A stretch of 64,000 nucleotides of DNA from Nageia nagi (taxonomy: Eukaryota > Pinophyta), in NCBI GenBank assembly GCA_050084985.1, contig JBITNC010000001.1:117614001-117678000 (forward strand). The letters are read 5' to 3'. A program made the position numbers and the translations under genes. Shown one piece after another: positions 10,294 to 21,652 of the stretch; the stretch's first letter is position 1, and each line of letters starts with the position of its first letter. A model generated the notes under the pieces. The model did not search any database. It had not been told where the DNA came from and worked only from the letters and a program-made list of their open reading frames with translations.

Positions 10294-10500
10294 AGGTTAG
10301 TGGATGAGGGTTATAAATACTTTAATAGTATGGGTGAATTTTATTACATTATTCTTGGGATGCATCGTTATATTATTATTGACCTTATTGGCCATGTAGG
10401 CTATCTTGAGGAAGCTTTGAACTTTATTTCTAAAATACCCATAGAATCTAATAGACATGTATGCAAATCATGGAATATGCATGTTGAAAATATGGTACAA
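10294..10500 (+). pseudogene. PPR-gene scrap 3 (C-terminal repeats)
   Basis: An open stretch starting VDEGYKYFNSM, followed by MHRYIIIDLIGHVGYLEEALNFI and KIPIESN. This is the well-known plant PLS-class arrangement just before the E domain (MEHY..MVDLLGRAG.L.EA..FI..MP..P). The usual 'W..LL.ACR.H' that follows is degraded to SWNMHVENM. No E or DYW domain follows. The scrap is part of a broken organellar RNA-editing-factor-like gene. Confidence 0.7.
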
Positions 10501-10502
10501 TT

Positions 10503-10690
10503 GTATCATTTCATACTATGGTGTATTTAGATCATTTAATACCATATGAGCTATAGTAACATCCTTTTCATATCATATAGTATATTTAAATTATTTCATA
10601 TCATATGGTATAGTTGCATTATTTTAGACCATATTGTGTGCTTAGATAATTTCATATCATATGGCACATTTGGATAATTTGATATCTATG
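10503..10690. repeat. Degenerate short tandem repeats around 'atttcatatcatatggta'
   Basis: The word TTTCATATCATATGG or close variants recurs about five times at roughly 45-bp spacing (near 10510, 10565, 10598, 10650 and 10675). This is an imperfect AT-rich minisatellite right after the PPR scrap. Confidence 0.55.
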
Positions 10691-12395
10691 GATTGGTCCA
10701 TTATAGAGGTGTGGTTAGGCATTCCTTTGGATGTTGCTAGTCTTGGACTATGATGAGTAAGGTAAGAGACTTAATGGTTATTGGTCAATTCCACTAGTTC
10801 ATCCTTCAATAAACCAAGGTTAAGAATATGATTGAGCTTAGAGGTGAACCTAGGGTAATTAAGGACAACATAGTTTGGAGCCATTCTTCCATTATATTTT
10901 ATGTCGAAAAGAAAAAAATGATGGAATAATGCTTCCAAACTATGCCTTTTAAAAAACAAAATTCAATTACTAAGAGGTAGTTTAAAATTACTCCTTAAAT
11001 ACTAATGTAATAATTTAAAACCATCCCCTTATACTTTAAGGAGGTAATTTTTTATTTCCTCATTAGGAATTTAGGTAGTGGTTTAGGGGACCATACAAAG
11101 GTGACATGGTTCATTTTAATACCTCTATCCCAAATTTTTCATAGTAACTAAGATGAATTTGATTCACTAGATTGGTGATTTTCATCTAGTGGTGTTTATA
11201 AATTAAAGATAACCATCGATAAAGTTTTGACTTTTATCGATATCAACTTACATGGTGAGCAAATAATCATCAATAAAGTATTTTGGTGGGGGTTTGAAAT
11301 TGCCTATGAAAGCCTTTTTTGTTCTAGTGGCTTTTAGAAATGATTTTAATAGTTGCATTATAACTTGGAATAAAATATGACAAAAAGGATAAGACATAAG
11401 GAGAAATCAAATTGACTAGAATAGGGCACTAAGATATATTTAGATTTGCTTATTTTATACCAAACTTGATCATAGCTATTCTCCATTTAATAAATTTCAT
11501 ATACTCCACCTTTGTAAATTACATGAACTTGACAAATAAAAAATAACAAAAATCTCCAACCATGACCCTTCTTCAACTAATTCTTTAAAAACACACTTTC
11601 TTAATGATTTCTTTCTCCTTTGGAATAACAAAAGTTATTTGAAAATACCAGTATCTGTAAAATTTTAGCATGTAAAAGATTTAAATCTTCTCTTTTACTC
11701 TCTACCCATATTTTACATTACCAAAAAATTTGGATCTAGGGATTTTGAAAGAAATACTAATTTTCACATAAATTGGCTAATATAGATCCAAAATATCTAA
11801 AATTTTAATTGCATGATATCCTTATACCTCTAAATCTTTTCCACAAAAATTCAAATTAGGTTATATTTTTTCACCCTTTTGAATAAATTTAGTGTAAAAT
11901 ATAAAATACCAATAACATTCACAATGGAACTCTAAATGACCTAAAATTTGCATTGTATATTTTTGATGTGACTTAGAATTTCACTACTAGGTAAAGGTCC
12001 ATTTGCATCCTTTTTTGCATCTTCAAACACAAAAATTGAAAATAGATGGTAATTTGTGTCCTCCTACATCAACATGCATCAGTTTAATTTTTTTTCCATT
12101 TTTCAAAAGTTTCTAATGCAAAAATGTATGGAATTTTCAACTCAAGTTAAGATGCAAATTTGGATGTAAAAAAATGTAAATTTTGCATCAAAATCTAATA
12201 GCAAAATTCACTTTTGAGATTATCTAAGGTATTCTGACACCATTTTGCATCTAAAATACTTTAAAAAGTAAAAAAAAAAAAAAAAGTCATCTTTACTATA
12301 ACATTCAACTACCTTAAACATTTATCTTTCTAAAATGCCTCACCCAAGTTTCTTAATTCAAGTTTTATATTTAATTTTGAATGTAATGGAAATGG
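10691..12395. other. AT-rich intergenic sequence, no gene seen
   Basis: About 1.7 kb with poly-A/T tracts and no coding motif on either strand. A 62-codon minus-strand open frame (10771-10959) has no recognisable motif. Confidence 0.55.
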
Positions 12396-12410
12396 ATGCT
12401 AAATATGAAA

Positions 12411-12480
12411 GACCACACATTAAGGTATGAGAATTATTTGACAAGATGCATGATGCAACTATGGTTTTATGAACTACATA
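12411..12480 (+). pseudogene. PPR-gene scrap 4
   Basis: The plus-strand frame reads LFDKMHDATMVL-stop-TT, the same PPR segment as scraps 1 and 2 with an in-frame stop at the usual Trp. It is closely similar at the DNA level to scraps 1 and 2, so the region may hold duplicated pieces of one gene. Confidence 0.5.
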
Positions 12481-12614
12481 ACTATAATAAGGATTCCCTT
12501 TACCTCTTTCATTTGATGAAGTTATACTTTGGAACCAACCCTAATAACATAACATTTTTATTAATTGGGAATCAACCCTAATATCATGACCAACTATTAA
12601 AATATTATTTCTCA

Positions 12615-12735
12615 AGATGAATCATTATATAGACATTATTGAACTTCTTGGTTATGTGGGCTTTCTTGAGGAAGCTTTGAAATTTATTACCAAAATACCC
12701 ATAAAACCTAAATTAGGTATTTGGATTAGTTGCTT
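12615..12735 (+). pseudogene. PPR-gene scrap 5
   Basis: Reads MNHYIDIIELLGYVGFLEEALKFITKIPIKPKLGIW, a paralogue of scrap 3 (MHRYIIIDLIGHVGYLEEALNFISKIPIESN). Two diverged copies of the same PPR region lie 2.3 kb apart, suggesting a local duplication or two related decayed genes. Confidence 0.65.
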
Positions 12736-12839
12736 GGTGCTTATAAATCACATAAGACTATAGGAATATAAAAATTTATAAAAAAAATTATAAATGCATA
12801 TATCAATTGCTCAAGATAAATATATTTTAAATTTTGTGA

Positions 12840-12867
12840 ACACACACCCACACACACACACACATAT
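12840..12867. repeat. (CA)n microsatellite
   Basis: An ACACAC run interrupted by CCC, between PPR scraps 5 and 6. Confidence 0.85.
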
Positions 12868-12959
12868 AAAGGCCCATATACTCTTTGATAGAAACCATCT
12901 CATGCAATTCAATTATCACATAATATGCTCATATTATATTTTTAAGGAAGTAAAAATCT

Positions 12960-13085
12960 CTTTAGGGAAATGCAACACAAGGATACAATACCATGGAATG
13001 CAATGATTGCAAGCTATGTACAAAATGGGATTCTTAATGAATATGAAAATCTTTTCTATGAGATCATGTAGGTATGGAAAAATAA
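12960..13085 (+). pseudogene. PPR-gene scrap 6
   Basis: Reads DTIPWNAMIASYVQNGILNEYENLFYEI, matching the PPR consensus D.VSWNAMI.GY.QNG...EAL.LF..M. It is cut off about 50 bp before the left edge of the retrotransposon nest, so the nest was inserted into or beside PPR debris. Confidence 0.65.
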
Positions 13086-13133
13086 TTAGATGTTGGTTTA
13101 TTTTGCATGTAATTACAATAACAATTTACATAC

Positions 13134-13313
13134 TTATTAACATCTAAAAAGGATTTTAATTTAATTTAAATCCCCTTTTAGGTATTCATAATAATTTATT
13201 TAATTTATTAAATAAATGCTCTTATCATTGTGCACTCACATCTACCTTTATGTTTTATAATAATAAGTTTCCTTGACATCACAATAAGCCTAAGGAGGAG
13301 CCTTAACACTAGA
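13134..13313 (+). repeat. Element A left LTR, first part
   Basis: Matches 53375-53552, including 'taatttaatttaaatcccctttt' and 'aggagccttaacacta'. It is cut by element B after '..cactaga'. The LTR resumes at 46583. Confidence 0.85.
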
Positions 13314-13747
13314 TGATCCATAATCAGCAAATGCTTATAACATACTTAGATCCTCACTTACATATTCAAATGAAAAACATTCACCATTGTGAGATCATAC
13401 AAATTGTATATAAGTTTGAAATTACAAAATGTAAAACTATAAACTAGAAATCACAAAAATACAACAAGATCAACATAATGATTTTATCTTAGTTCATGCA
13501 ATGTGGGCTAATATAGCATTGAATTGGAGCTTTCTCTTCTTATTTTCTATAGAAATTACAATATTATAGGCATAGAGAAATACCATCAACATAATGGCAA
13601 TACAATTTTTTACAATTATTGCAATCTCCTACAACAAGAAGAATAATTTTAGAACTATAAAAAATCTGGATTGACTCTTGGCATTCCTTCAAATTCTTAC
13701 AATTCCAAAATCCTACAACTCCTCTTGTTCCCTTGTTTGAGAATCAA
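13314..13747 (-). repeat. Element B left (3') LTR, first part
   Basis: Aligns with 45901-46333, for example 'ttcaccattgtgagatcatacaaattg' in pieces and 'accatcaacataatggcaat'. It is cut by element C at ATCAA (13743-13747). The LTR resumes at 40909. Confidence 0.88.
13743..13747. repeat. Target-site duplication of element C, left copy (ATCAA)
   Basis: ATCAA directly precedes the TG of the left LTR of C and is repeated at 40909-40913 directly after its right LTR. The uninterrupted LTR of B (near 46330) contains a single ATCAA at this point, which confirms the empty site. Confidence 0.92.
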
Positions 13748-14198
13748 TGAAGAAATTAACCCTTTTTGAATTAACTTCTAATCTACCAAGATCTCAAAAA
13801 GTCACTCACAACATCAACATAATAGCACAAACCAATCTCACAATGAATACAAAATATAAAGTGGTTTCTTCCTCCTTGGAAGTACATCCACTAACTAAGA
13901 TCTTCTTATTCTCAAGTACCTCTCTTATAAAATCTCTCCTCTCTCTAAACCCTAAAGCTATAGCAAAGCTTACTTTCAAGTTGTACAATATGAGAGGGGG
14001 TAACATTTTTATTTATAAGAAGAAACTCATTTTTTAACATTCCTTTAACCTAAGGGTAAAGTTAAAGACATTTCTATATTTAATTCCCTTCATATTTTTA
14101 TTCCTTTAATGCTTTAAGGTATTTAAATATACTTTATGCATTAAGTAAAGTTACATTAAAAAGAAATATTACACAATATTATATTACAAATTCTAACA
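13748..14198 (-). repeat. Element C left (3') LTR
   Basis: 451 bp, starting TGAAGAAATTAACC and ending TTCTAACA. It aligns with 21379-21652 plus 40717-40908. A 96-codon plus-strand frame across it is not a gene. Confidence 0.92.
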
Positions 14199-14209
14199 CT
14201 CCTCCTTAA
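14199..14209 (-). other. Polypurine tract of element C (minus strand)
   Basis: Plus-strand CTCCTCCTTAA, i.e. TTAAGGAGGAG on the minus strand, abutting the 3' LTR. This is the normal position for plus-strand priming. Confidence 0.7.
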
Positions 14210-15235
14210 TGTAATATTGAGATAGAGTGTAGAGAAAAGAGGAAAGAGAGAGTAAGAGAGAGTTTTCCTCCATATAGATACAAGTGGAGATGAGAACTTT
14301 TACATCTTTGAAAAATAAGCAAGATATTAGTTTGATACTCACTACAATACTAGTTGATAAATTGGTTTATAGTACAATCATTAACTATAACTGATTTCAT
14401 TGTAAGTATAGTCGATCAATCACTAAGTTGACATGTGAGCCTCTATGAATCTGCCCACTTGAAGTAAGTAACTTACGTTCTCAAGATGAAACTTGCAATC
14501 TATAAGTAATTTATAAACAAGATCAACTAGATGCATGATATAAACTTTCATATCAATCATAAGATAAATAAACTAAGTAATACCATCCATAAATTAATCA
14601 ATGATGCACTATAAGTTATCAAAAAGATGCTAAGATAATACTCATATTTATCTACTATATATTACAAATGTGTTGATCAATAATAAAAAAATAGCATATG
14701 CACATATGAATTACTCACATATGGATAACCAAATAGTGCCAAGAAACACGTCTGATTCCTCATATAGTGATAACAAAAACCAAAATATACCATGAGTTTC
14801 TCACATAGAGCAAACTAACCATAAAAGTGTACATTTAATATCAATACTATACAACAAAATATTCTCCTAAGGATGAATTTATCATCATAAATATGAATTC
14901 AACATAGGAATTCAAACTTCACTTCCTCTTGAAAATAACTTCACTAACCATAAGAAACTTGCAAAGTATACATAATAAAATTTCTAAAGCATTTTAGTGA
15001 ATAAATTAGGAGAGTCAAAGTTAGATGAATAGAGTTGTAGATGTTCCATCAAGAAATTTCTCCCTAATATAATGTGCTTGGGTTTATGGTGCACTATAAT
15101 TCATCACTAAGATGTCAAGTCATTACTTATAATCATAAAAAATAATGTATAAGTAAGGTATACAAATAAAAAATAAAGTACCATACAACTTTATTAAGAA
15201 GGAAGAAGTTACAATGGATTAAATAAGAATTCAAT
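14210..15235 (-). other. Element C 3' untranslated region
   Basis: About 1 kb of AT-rich sequence between the end of the RNase H region and the polypurine tract. No coding motif seen. Confidence 0.55.
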
Positions 15236-15239
15236 TTTT

Positions 15240-18190
15240 ACTCTCTTTTTGAGGGAAACTTCACCAACTCAATAGAATTCTTAAGCTTGGAGAACTAAAA
15301 TTTTGGAAAGGATTTGGTGAAAAAATCAATAGAGTTTAAGACTAATGGACAATATTACAAGTGTAGAAGACCATACAAAACCTTCTCTCTGATGAAGTGG
15401 GCTTGGATTTCTATGTGCTTTATTCTTTGATGGAAAATAGGATTCTTTTTCAAAGCAATATCTTATTGACTATCTGAATAAATTTGAAAAAAAAAATTTA
15501 CTCATACCTAATTTCTTTCAAAATATGCCTCAACCAAATGGCTTCTTGGTCTACAATTGATATTGCATAATATTTAACCTTTGTGGTGGAGAGAGTAGTA
15601 GTAGGTTGCTTCTTGAAATCCTAAGAGATAACATCTGAACCAATACTAAACACATAAATAGAGTTAATTTTCTTTCATCTTTATCTCCCCCATAGTTAAA
15701 AGTCTGAGAATCTTGAGAGAATAAATGAGAAAAACTTGTCATACTTAAGAGCAAGATCCTTGGTGCCCACAACATACTTCAAAATTTACTTAACTATATT
15801 AAGGTTATCAATATACAACTTTTGTATAAAGTGAGACATCAAATTCATGGAAAATGTAATATCTAACCTAGAGATAGTTAAATAAAGAACACTACCAATT
15901 AGTTGTTTGTATGCCATAGCATATACCAACTGAGATTTGGAACTAAGAGACAAAGTATTTTCAAGAGAGATTGGGATTGTAGCATGTTTGCATTCCTCCA
16001 TCCTAAAATTTTACAAAAAATCTGAGATATACTTGGATTAACTAAGATAAGTACAATTCTTGTATTGGTACACTTGCATACCAAGATAGTAGTGTAATAG
16101 ACCAAGGTCTGTAATTTTCAAAGTTGCCTTGAGTTTGGATATGCACTCTTGTATAAAGACTATATTATTCTTTATAATCAACAAATCATCCACATAAAGA
16201 AGAATCAAGATCAAGTCTTGTACTTTGTTTAGCACATAAAGATATATATCAAAGAAGCATTTAAAAAATCCAATGTCTTCAAAGAATCTTAAAATCTTTT
16301 TGTATGAGTCCTAAGGTGTTTGCTTAAATATATACAATACTTATTTAACTTGTAAATAAAATATTATTTACCTTTCATAACAAACCCTTCTCATTAGCTC
16401 ATGTAGATTTCCACATTTAAGTCACCATTGAGAAAAATAATCTTAACATCAAGTTGAAAAACTTTCCATATTTGAGCTAAAAGAGTAAGGTTTACCCTGA
16501 TAGTAGGCATATTTTTCACTAGAGAAAAGGTTTTCTCATTATAAACTTCATATTTTTGATCGAAACCCTTGCTACTAATATTACTTTGTATTTTTCAATC
16601 TCTCCAACTAAATTATATTTGACCTTGTAAATCTATTTATTACCAATCACATTTTGATCATTGATATAATGAACCAAATCCCAAGTTTTATTCTTCATTA
16701 GAGCCTCATACTCCACATTCATTGCATTCATATAGCACTTATACTTTGAAGGATGAATTCTCATTCTTACTATCAATTTTTAAAAATAAGGATTTATTAA
16801 TATTCATACTTCTAATTATCTTTTTATTGAAGAGTTTTGTTCCTAAGATGACATATGCACACTAACATCTATCTAGTTAGGTGCAATATAAGAATCATCA
16901 CCCTCATCTAGGTTGTCATAAGAAGTAGATATTTCAAGAAGTTCATTGAATTTTACATCCTTTAATACAAAGACTTCTATGGAGGAAGGTTAGTATAACT
17001 TGTAGTCTTTATACTAATTATCATAACCCACAAAGATACACTTTTTAGATTTCTTATCTAACTTCTTCCTTTTCTCAAGAATAATAAGGAATAAGCATCA
17101 CAAACAAAGACCTTAAAGAGGAAGATGTTAGGTTTCTTTCCTTTCCATGCCCTGTATAAAGTTTTCCCTTCAACTGCTTTCATAGGATATCTGTTTAATA
17201 TGTAGATTGTAGTATTTATAGCTTCATTCTATAAGAATATAGAAAGATCTTTCAACATACATCTTACCATTTTTTAAATGGTTTTATTCTTTATTTTAGC
17301 TACACCATTCTACTTAGGAGTGTAAGGGATCATAAATTATCTCTTGATTCCATAATTGGTACAATAATCATTAAATTCATTACTATTATACTCACCCCCA
17401 TTATCAAATATCAATATCTTGATTTTGAATCCAGACTAATTTTCTACCAATAATTTGAAATCTTTGAACCTATCAAAGGTTTGATTCTTATGCTCTATAA
17501 GATAACCAAATTTTATCATATTATAGTTATAAATAAAGGTCAATACATAAGATGCTACTCTAAGAGACTTAGTCAGAAATGGACCCATCAAATCTAATGC
17601 ACAAGTTAAAGAGGTTGAGTTGCTCTAATTACCTTATCTTTTAAATTTTTTTGCATATTTATTTTACCTAGAATGCACTTCTCACAAAAATAAATTATAG
17701 ATGATATTGAAGGTAAACCTTACATAAGATCATGAATTTTTAAAACTTGGATATTCTTATTATTTAGGTGGCTTAATTGATGGTGTCAAATATTGCCTCT
17801 AGTGTAAATATTAGTTGCAAAGCATATCTTTGTTGAAGATTGATCAATAATGTAAAGGCCATCTTCACTAAACCTTTCACCAAAGTAAAAAAACCCTTTT
17901 TCATGCACCAAAAGTGTGAGTTAAACTCAAAAAAGTAACCTTTCTTTGCAACTCGAATTATAGAAAGGAGATTCATAGTAAGTTTTGGCATATAAAGCAT
18001 ATTATCAAGAATATTTTCCTATATCAACACACTCCCAATACCTTGAACTTCAAGAACAAAATTATCACTTATCACAACTGCATCTTTTCTATACTTATGA
18101 AAATTTTTAAAATTAGTCTATTTAAAACACATATGATTAATGCATCTAGAATCAATAATCCATTCATTTGAAAAAGTGTGAGACTTAGAG
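15240..18190 (-). pseudogene. Element C pol (protease, integrase, reverse transcriptase, RNase H), degenerate
   Basis: Reading the minus strand, protease is at about 18120-18180 (WIIDSRCINHM; the usual DSG is DSR). A GAG-pre-integrase segment follows at 17773-18000. Integrase spans about 17700-16850, with GGEYNSNEFNDYC and then the 'P...NGVA' block at about 17310, where the catalytic Glu of the usual NGVAER is Lys. Reverse transcriptase spans about 16740-15790, with NVEYEALMKNKTWDLV at its start and YVDD at 16185-16196. RNase H spans about 15800-15240, with TLSTTK.KYYAIS and a terminal IDFFTKS that corresponds to ADIFTK. These are hallmark copia blocks in the right order. Stops and frame changes are frequent, so no protein can be made. 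Confidence 0.88.
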
Positions 18191-19096
18191 TAAAAGATAG
18201 CAATATAAGAAAAATTCTTATTCTTATTCTTATTATTAAATTTATTTGATTTTTTAGATCCTTTTTCACTTTGATCTTTCTTTTTCTTGAAGCAATCAAC
18301 TTTCTTATGACCATAGATGTTATAGAAATTATAATTTTTATCAAATTTGACTTTGGTTTTCTTTGACTTATCATGATCATAATTATTTTTGTTTCCACCT
18401 TTCTTGAAGTTCTTTTTAGGAGCATGATAACCCTTCTTTTGGTGGCTCTTCTTTTTGAAGTAAGGCTTCATTGGACCTAGTGCCATAGAAGTCTCCTTAG
18501 GAGTGGTGATCAACATTTTATTCTAAGTGTTTTCTCATGTTTCAAGAGAAGTCTTGAAAATTTTTCTAAGGAGAATACTTATTTTTTATCATCAAAACTA
18601 GTTTCAATAATAATCACAAAGTGATTAAATTTAATAAAGAGGCTTTGAAGGATGATGAAAGTTAAAAACTTATCGTTGATCCAATTGCAACCATACCCCA
18701 CAAGCTAGACCCTAAGGTCAATAACCTTATTTAAATACATTTCTACATTTTTATTTTTCTTTTGATCTGATTACAGTAACTTCTAAAGAATGGAGAATCT
18801 TATGAAGAATTTGGTGTCGAGGTAGATACTCTTTTGTTTATCATAAGCTTCATTTGTAGAGTTTGAAAAAGATATCATGAGGAAGATTTTATCTAAAATA
18901 ACATGAAATAACATAGAAGTTACCAAATCATTTTTTGTATTATAAGCTTCAAGTTTCTTCTTCCCTAATGGAGCAACTTGATTTTCATTAACAATCATCC
19001 AAAGTTTTGGTGCTTGAAGTTTGCTTTCATCCTAGGATCCCAAATACCATAGTTGGAATCATCTAGGATATTCTTTAGTGCAAAAGAGTCTCCCAT
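18118..19096 (-). pseudogene. Element C gag, degenerate
   Basis: The minus-strand start is at 19096 (MGDSFALKNILDDSNYGIWDPRMKAN..., in two parts here), the typical N..Y..W..RM opening of copia gag. A frameshift occurs near 19000, after which the frame continues from 18998. The C-terminal part (18516-18118) is Lys/Asn-rich and contains a decayed zinc knuckle, NFYNIYGHKKVDC, in which the first Cys of the CCHC is lost. The gag would package the element RNA. It is disrupted by at least one frameshift and several stops. Confidence 0.75.
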
Positions 19097-19809
19097 TGCT
19101 ACAAAAAACATTAAGATGATAAACAATGTAAGCATATATGTTGAATTTAAAATATTAATCATACAAATACATGTTTGAACTAATTAATAAATCAAATGCT
19201 TAAATTGTTTAACAAGAATTATAAACACATATCCAACATCTTCATCATAAACTATAATCATGGAGAAAGAAGAGTTGAGGCTTGTTTTCTTGTCTAAAAT
19301 TAGGCCTTCACCTGGATGCCTACAAGGAACCCAAGTCCTACCAATCCTTAACTAGTTCACCTTGAATAATAATATGCTTTCACAAGAAGTACTAACTATT
19401 TTTTAAGGTTGTGACGTATGTTGGATTAGCTAAATTAATTATCTTGATTAAGTTTTTAATTTTCCTCCTAAATTATCAAGATAATCTTTAAATGGAGGAT
19501 GAACATGTGGTATTACTACACATATGCATGTCCACCTATATGGAGTTAAATCCATACCAATAGAGGAATTAGGGATAATTAAGAAGTACTAAATTCTCAC
19601 CAGTTGGATCATCAAATAAAAAAGCTCCAATATGCCTTATCCTCATCTCATGGCTCCTCAAACAAGTCATGTTATGGAATAAACATGCGGATGTATTCAT
19701 TTTAGGGAAAATAATTTTCAATGTTTATGTACTTTATAAATAAAGTAAATGTGCAAAATAAATAAAATGCTTTAAAAATGAAATAACATCCAACATCATC
19801 CATAAGTAT

Positions 19810-19960
19810 GAGACAAAGAGTCCAATGGGTTTTGTTATAACTCCTAATGAATCTCTTTACAAAGGTTTATTAATTTAAGTAAAAACAAATGAGCCTAAGA
19901 GTCTAATGGATTTTGTTACAACCCCTAATGGATCTCTATAGAAAGGTTAATTAAAAAATG
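19810..19960. repeat. Direct duplication, about 81-bp period, in the leader of C
   Basis: An AGAGTCCAATGG...TTTTGTTA.AAC.CCTAATG.ATCTCT block occurs at about 19817 and again at about 19898, with a few substitutions. Confidence 0.7.
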
Positions 19961-20074
19961 AGGAAGTCTCCCCTTTGTTACTTAAAAATTAGTTTTAAAA
20001 AATAATTTCTTATTTGCAATTTATCATCAAAAAACTCATAGGCAAAAATATTTAAAAAAACTTTTATCTATCCA

Positions 20075-20250
20075 TATGCATTAAGATAAAATATTAAACT
20101 ATGCATTTAAAAAAAAATTATACACATAACAATAATCATGCATTAAGATAAAATATCAAACCATGCAAAAATAAATTTTATCCATTCACATGTGTGTATA
20201 ATAGCAATAATCATGCATTAAGACAAAATATTAACCATGCATTCATAAAA
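20075..20250. repeat. Three spaced copies of an 'atgcattaagataaaatatta' word
   Basis: Near-identical 20-25 bp words start at about 20077, 20138 and 20213, at 60-75 bp spacing, inside the leader of C. Confidence 0.65.
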
Positions 20251-21364
20251 ATTACCTTTTTTATCTTAAATGCATAATTAATAAAGTCCCTTATTATAAT
20301 TTGCATTAAGGTAAAATGATAATTTTAGAAAATAAAGAAATATTAACCTTAAAAAATTGCTTATAATAAAAAATTAGCCAAAAATACTTTAGGCTTTAAA
20401 TGGTAATTAATGCAACCTTGAGCTCATATAGAAAGTTCTCCCTTAAAAAATCCCCCCTTTTTAATTTTTTAAAAGATTCCCCCCCCTTTTTTTAGTTAAA
20501 AAGATAACTTAAAAAAAAAATCTATCTTTTTTTTAAAAAAAAAAAAAACCCTTTGGTTTTAAAATTAGCAACTAAAAAAAAAATTAAAAACATGCCCATG
20601 TTTAAAAACAAATTTAAATATTTTTAAGTATTAAAAAATTAAGGAAGTGCAGGGTATTCCACCAACCATGCACATCCCAAAGGGAGAGGGGTTTGATTTT
20701 TGGCCACGCAGGTCGGGTGGAGTAGGCTATGCGTAACCTATATTTTTTGAAATTACAAATTTAAATTAAAAAAATCTATATTTTTTTAAAAACAAATTTA
20801 ACATTATATATATATATACACAATAAAATTGGCATGCATGTAATTTGCATGCAATTTTATTTTTACAAACATATTAGTATTGTAAATTTTTTTTTGCAAT
20901 AATAGTATTATAGTTAAAAAATTGCAATACTATTAACTAAATCTACATTAAGTAGAAACTTGCAAATTTAAGCTATAATAACATATTATTGCTATATTTA
21001 AGCAAATTTACTCAAAATTTGCAATTAACATATTATTGTTATACATTAAGCAATTTTACTTAAAAAATTACAACTAACAAATTATTATTAGTAAAAAAAA
21101 TAATGCATAGTAATAGCATAAAAAATGAACTAACATGTTAGTATAACAAAGTAAAAATGATATATTATCTACTTTGAATAAATTTTCAAAAAAAAACCTT
21201 TATAATCAAAGAACCAAAATGGTTAGTAATATAAGCAAAATTTGATAATGAACATGGTAGGATAAGGAAGATTATACCTTCAAGCCTCTTTTACCTCAAT
21301 AAAGTAGATAAATGATAGAGTGGAATGGACCTTCAAGGATATTGAAGAGAAGCCTCCAAGAATG

Positions 21365-21376
21365 GCTCTGATACCA
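21365..21376 (-). other. Primer binding site of element C
   Basis: Plus-strand GCTCTGATACCA is the exact complement of TGGTATCAGAGC, the plant iMet primer site. It sits two bases from the 5' LTR of C (21379). Confidence 0.93.
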
Positions 21377-21378
21377 CT

Positions 21379-21652
21379 TGAAGAAATTAACCTTTTTCTA
21401 AATTAATTTCTAATCTACCAAGATCTCAAGAAATTACAACATCAACATAATAGCATAATAACACAAACAAATCTCAAAATGAACACAAGATATAAAGTGG
21501 TTCCTTTCTCCTTTGGAGTACATCCACTAACTAATATCTTCTTATTCTCAGGTACCTCTCTTACAAAATCTCTTCTCTCTCTCCAAACCCTAAACCTATA
21601 GCAAAGCTTGCTTTTAAGTTGTACAATATGAGAGGGGAGAGATACCTCTCTC
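21379..21652 (-). repeat. Element C right (5') LTR, first part
   Basis: Aligns with 13748-14020 of the left LTR. It is interrupted by element D at CTCTC (21648-21652). The LTR resumes at 40717 after a second CTCTC. Confidence 0.88.

Larger units (their letters stand above)
19097..21364 (-). other. Element C long leader between primer site and gag
   Basis: About 2.27 kb separates the primer site from the gag start, which is far longer than the 70 bp in element E. It contains an 80-bp direct duplication (19810-19960), three copies of a 'catgcattaagataaaatatta' word (near 20075, 20137 and 20212), homopolymer tracts near 20460-20560 and a GC-richer patch at 20640-20740. No coding motif was recognised on either strand. 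Confidence 0.55.

Noticed and set aside
10771-10959. A 62-codon minus-strand frame beside the PPR scraps
   Set aside because: Short, with no motif and no neighbouring signal. Expected by chance.
13747-14037. A 96-codon plus-strand frame
   Set aside because: It lies wholly in the LTR of element C, on the strand opposite to the element, with no protein motif.
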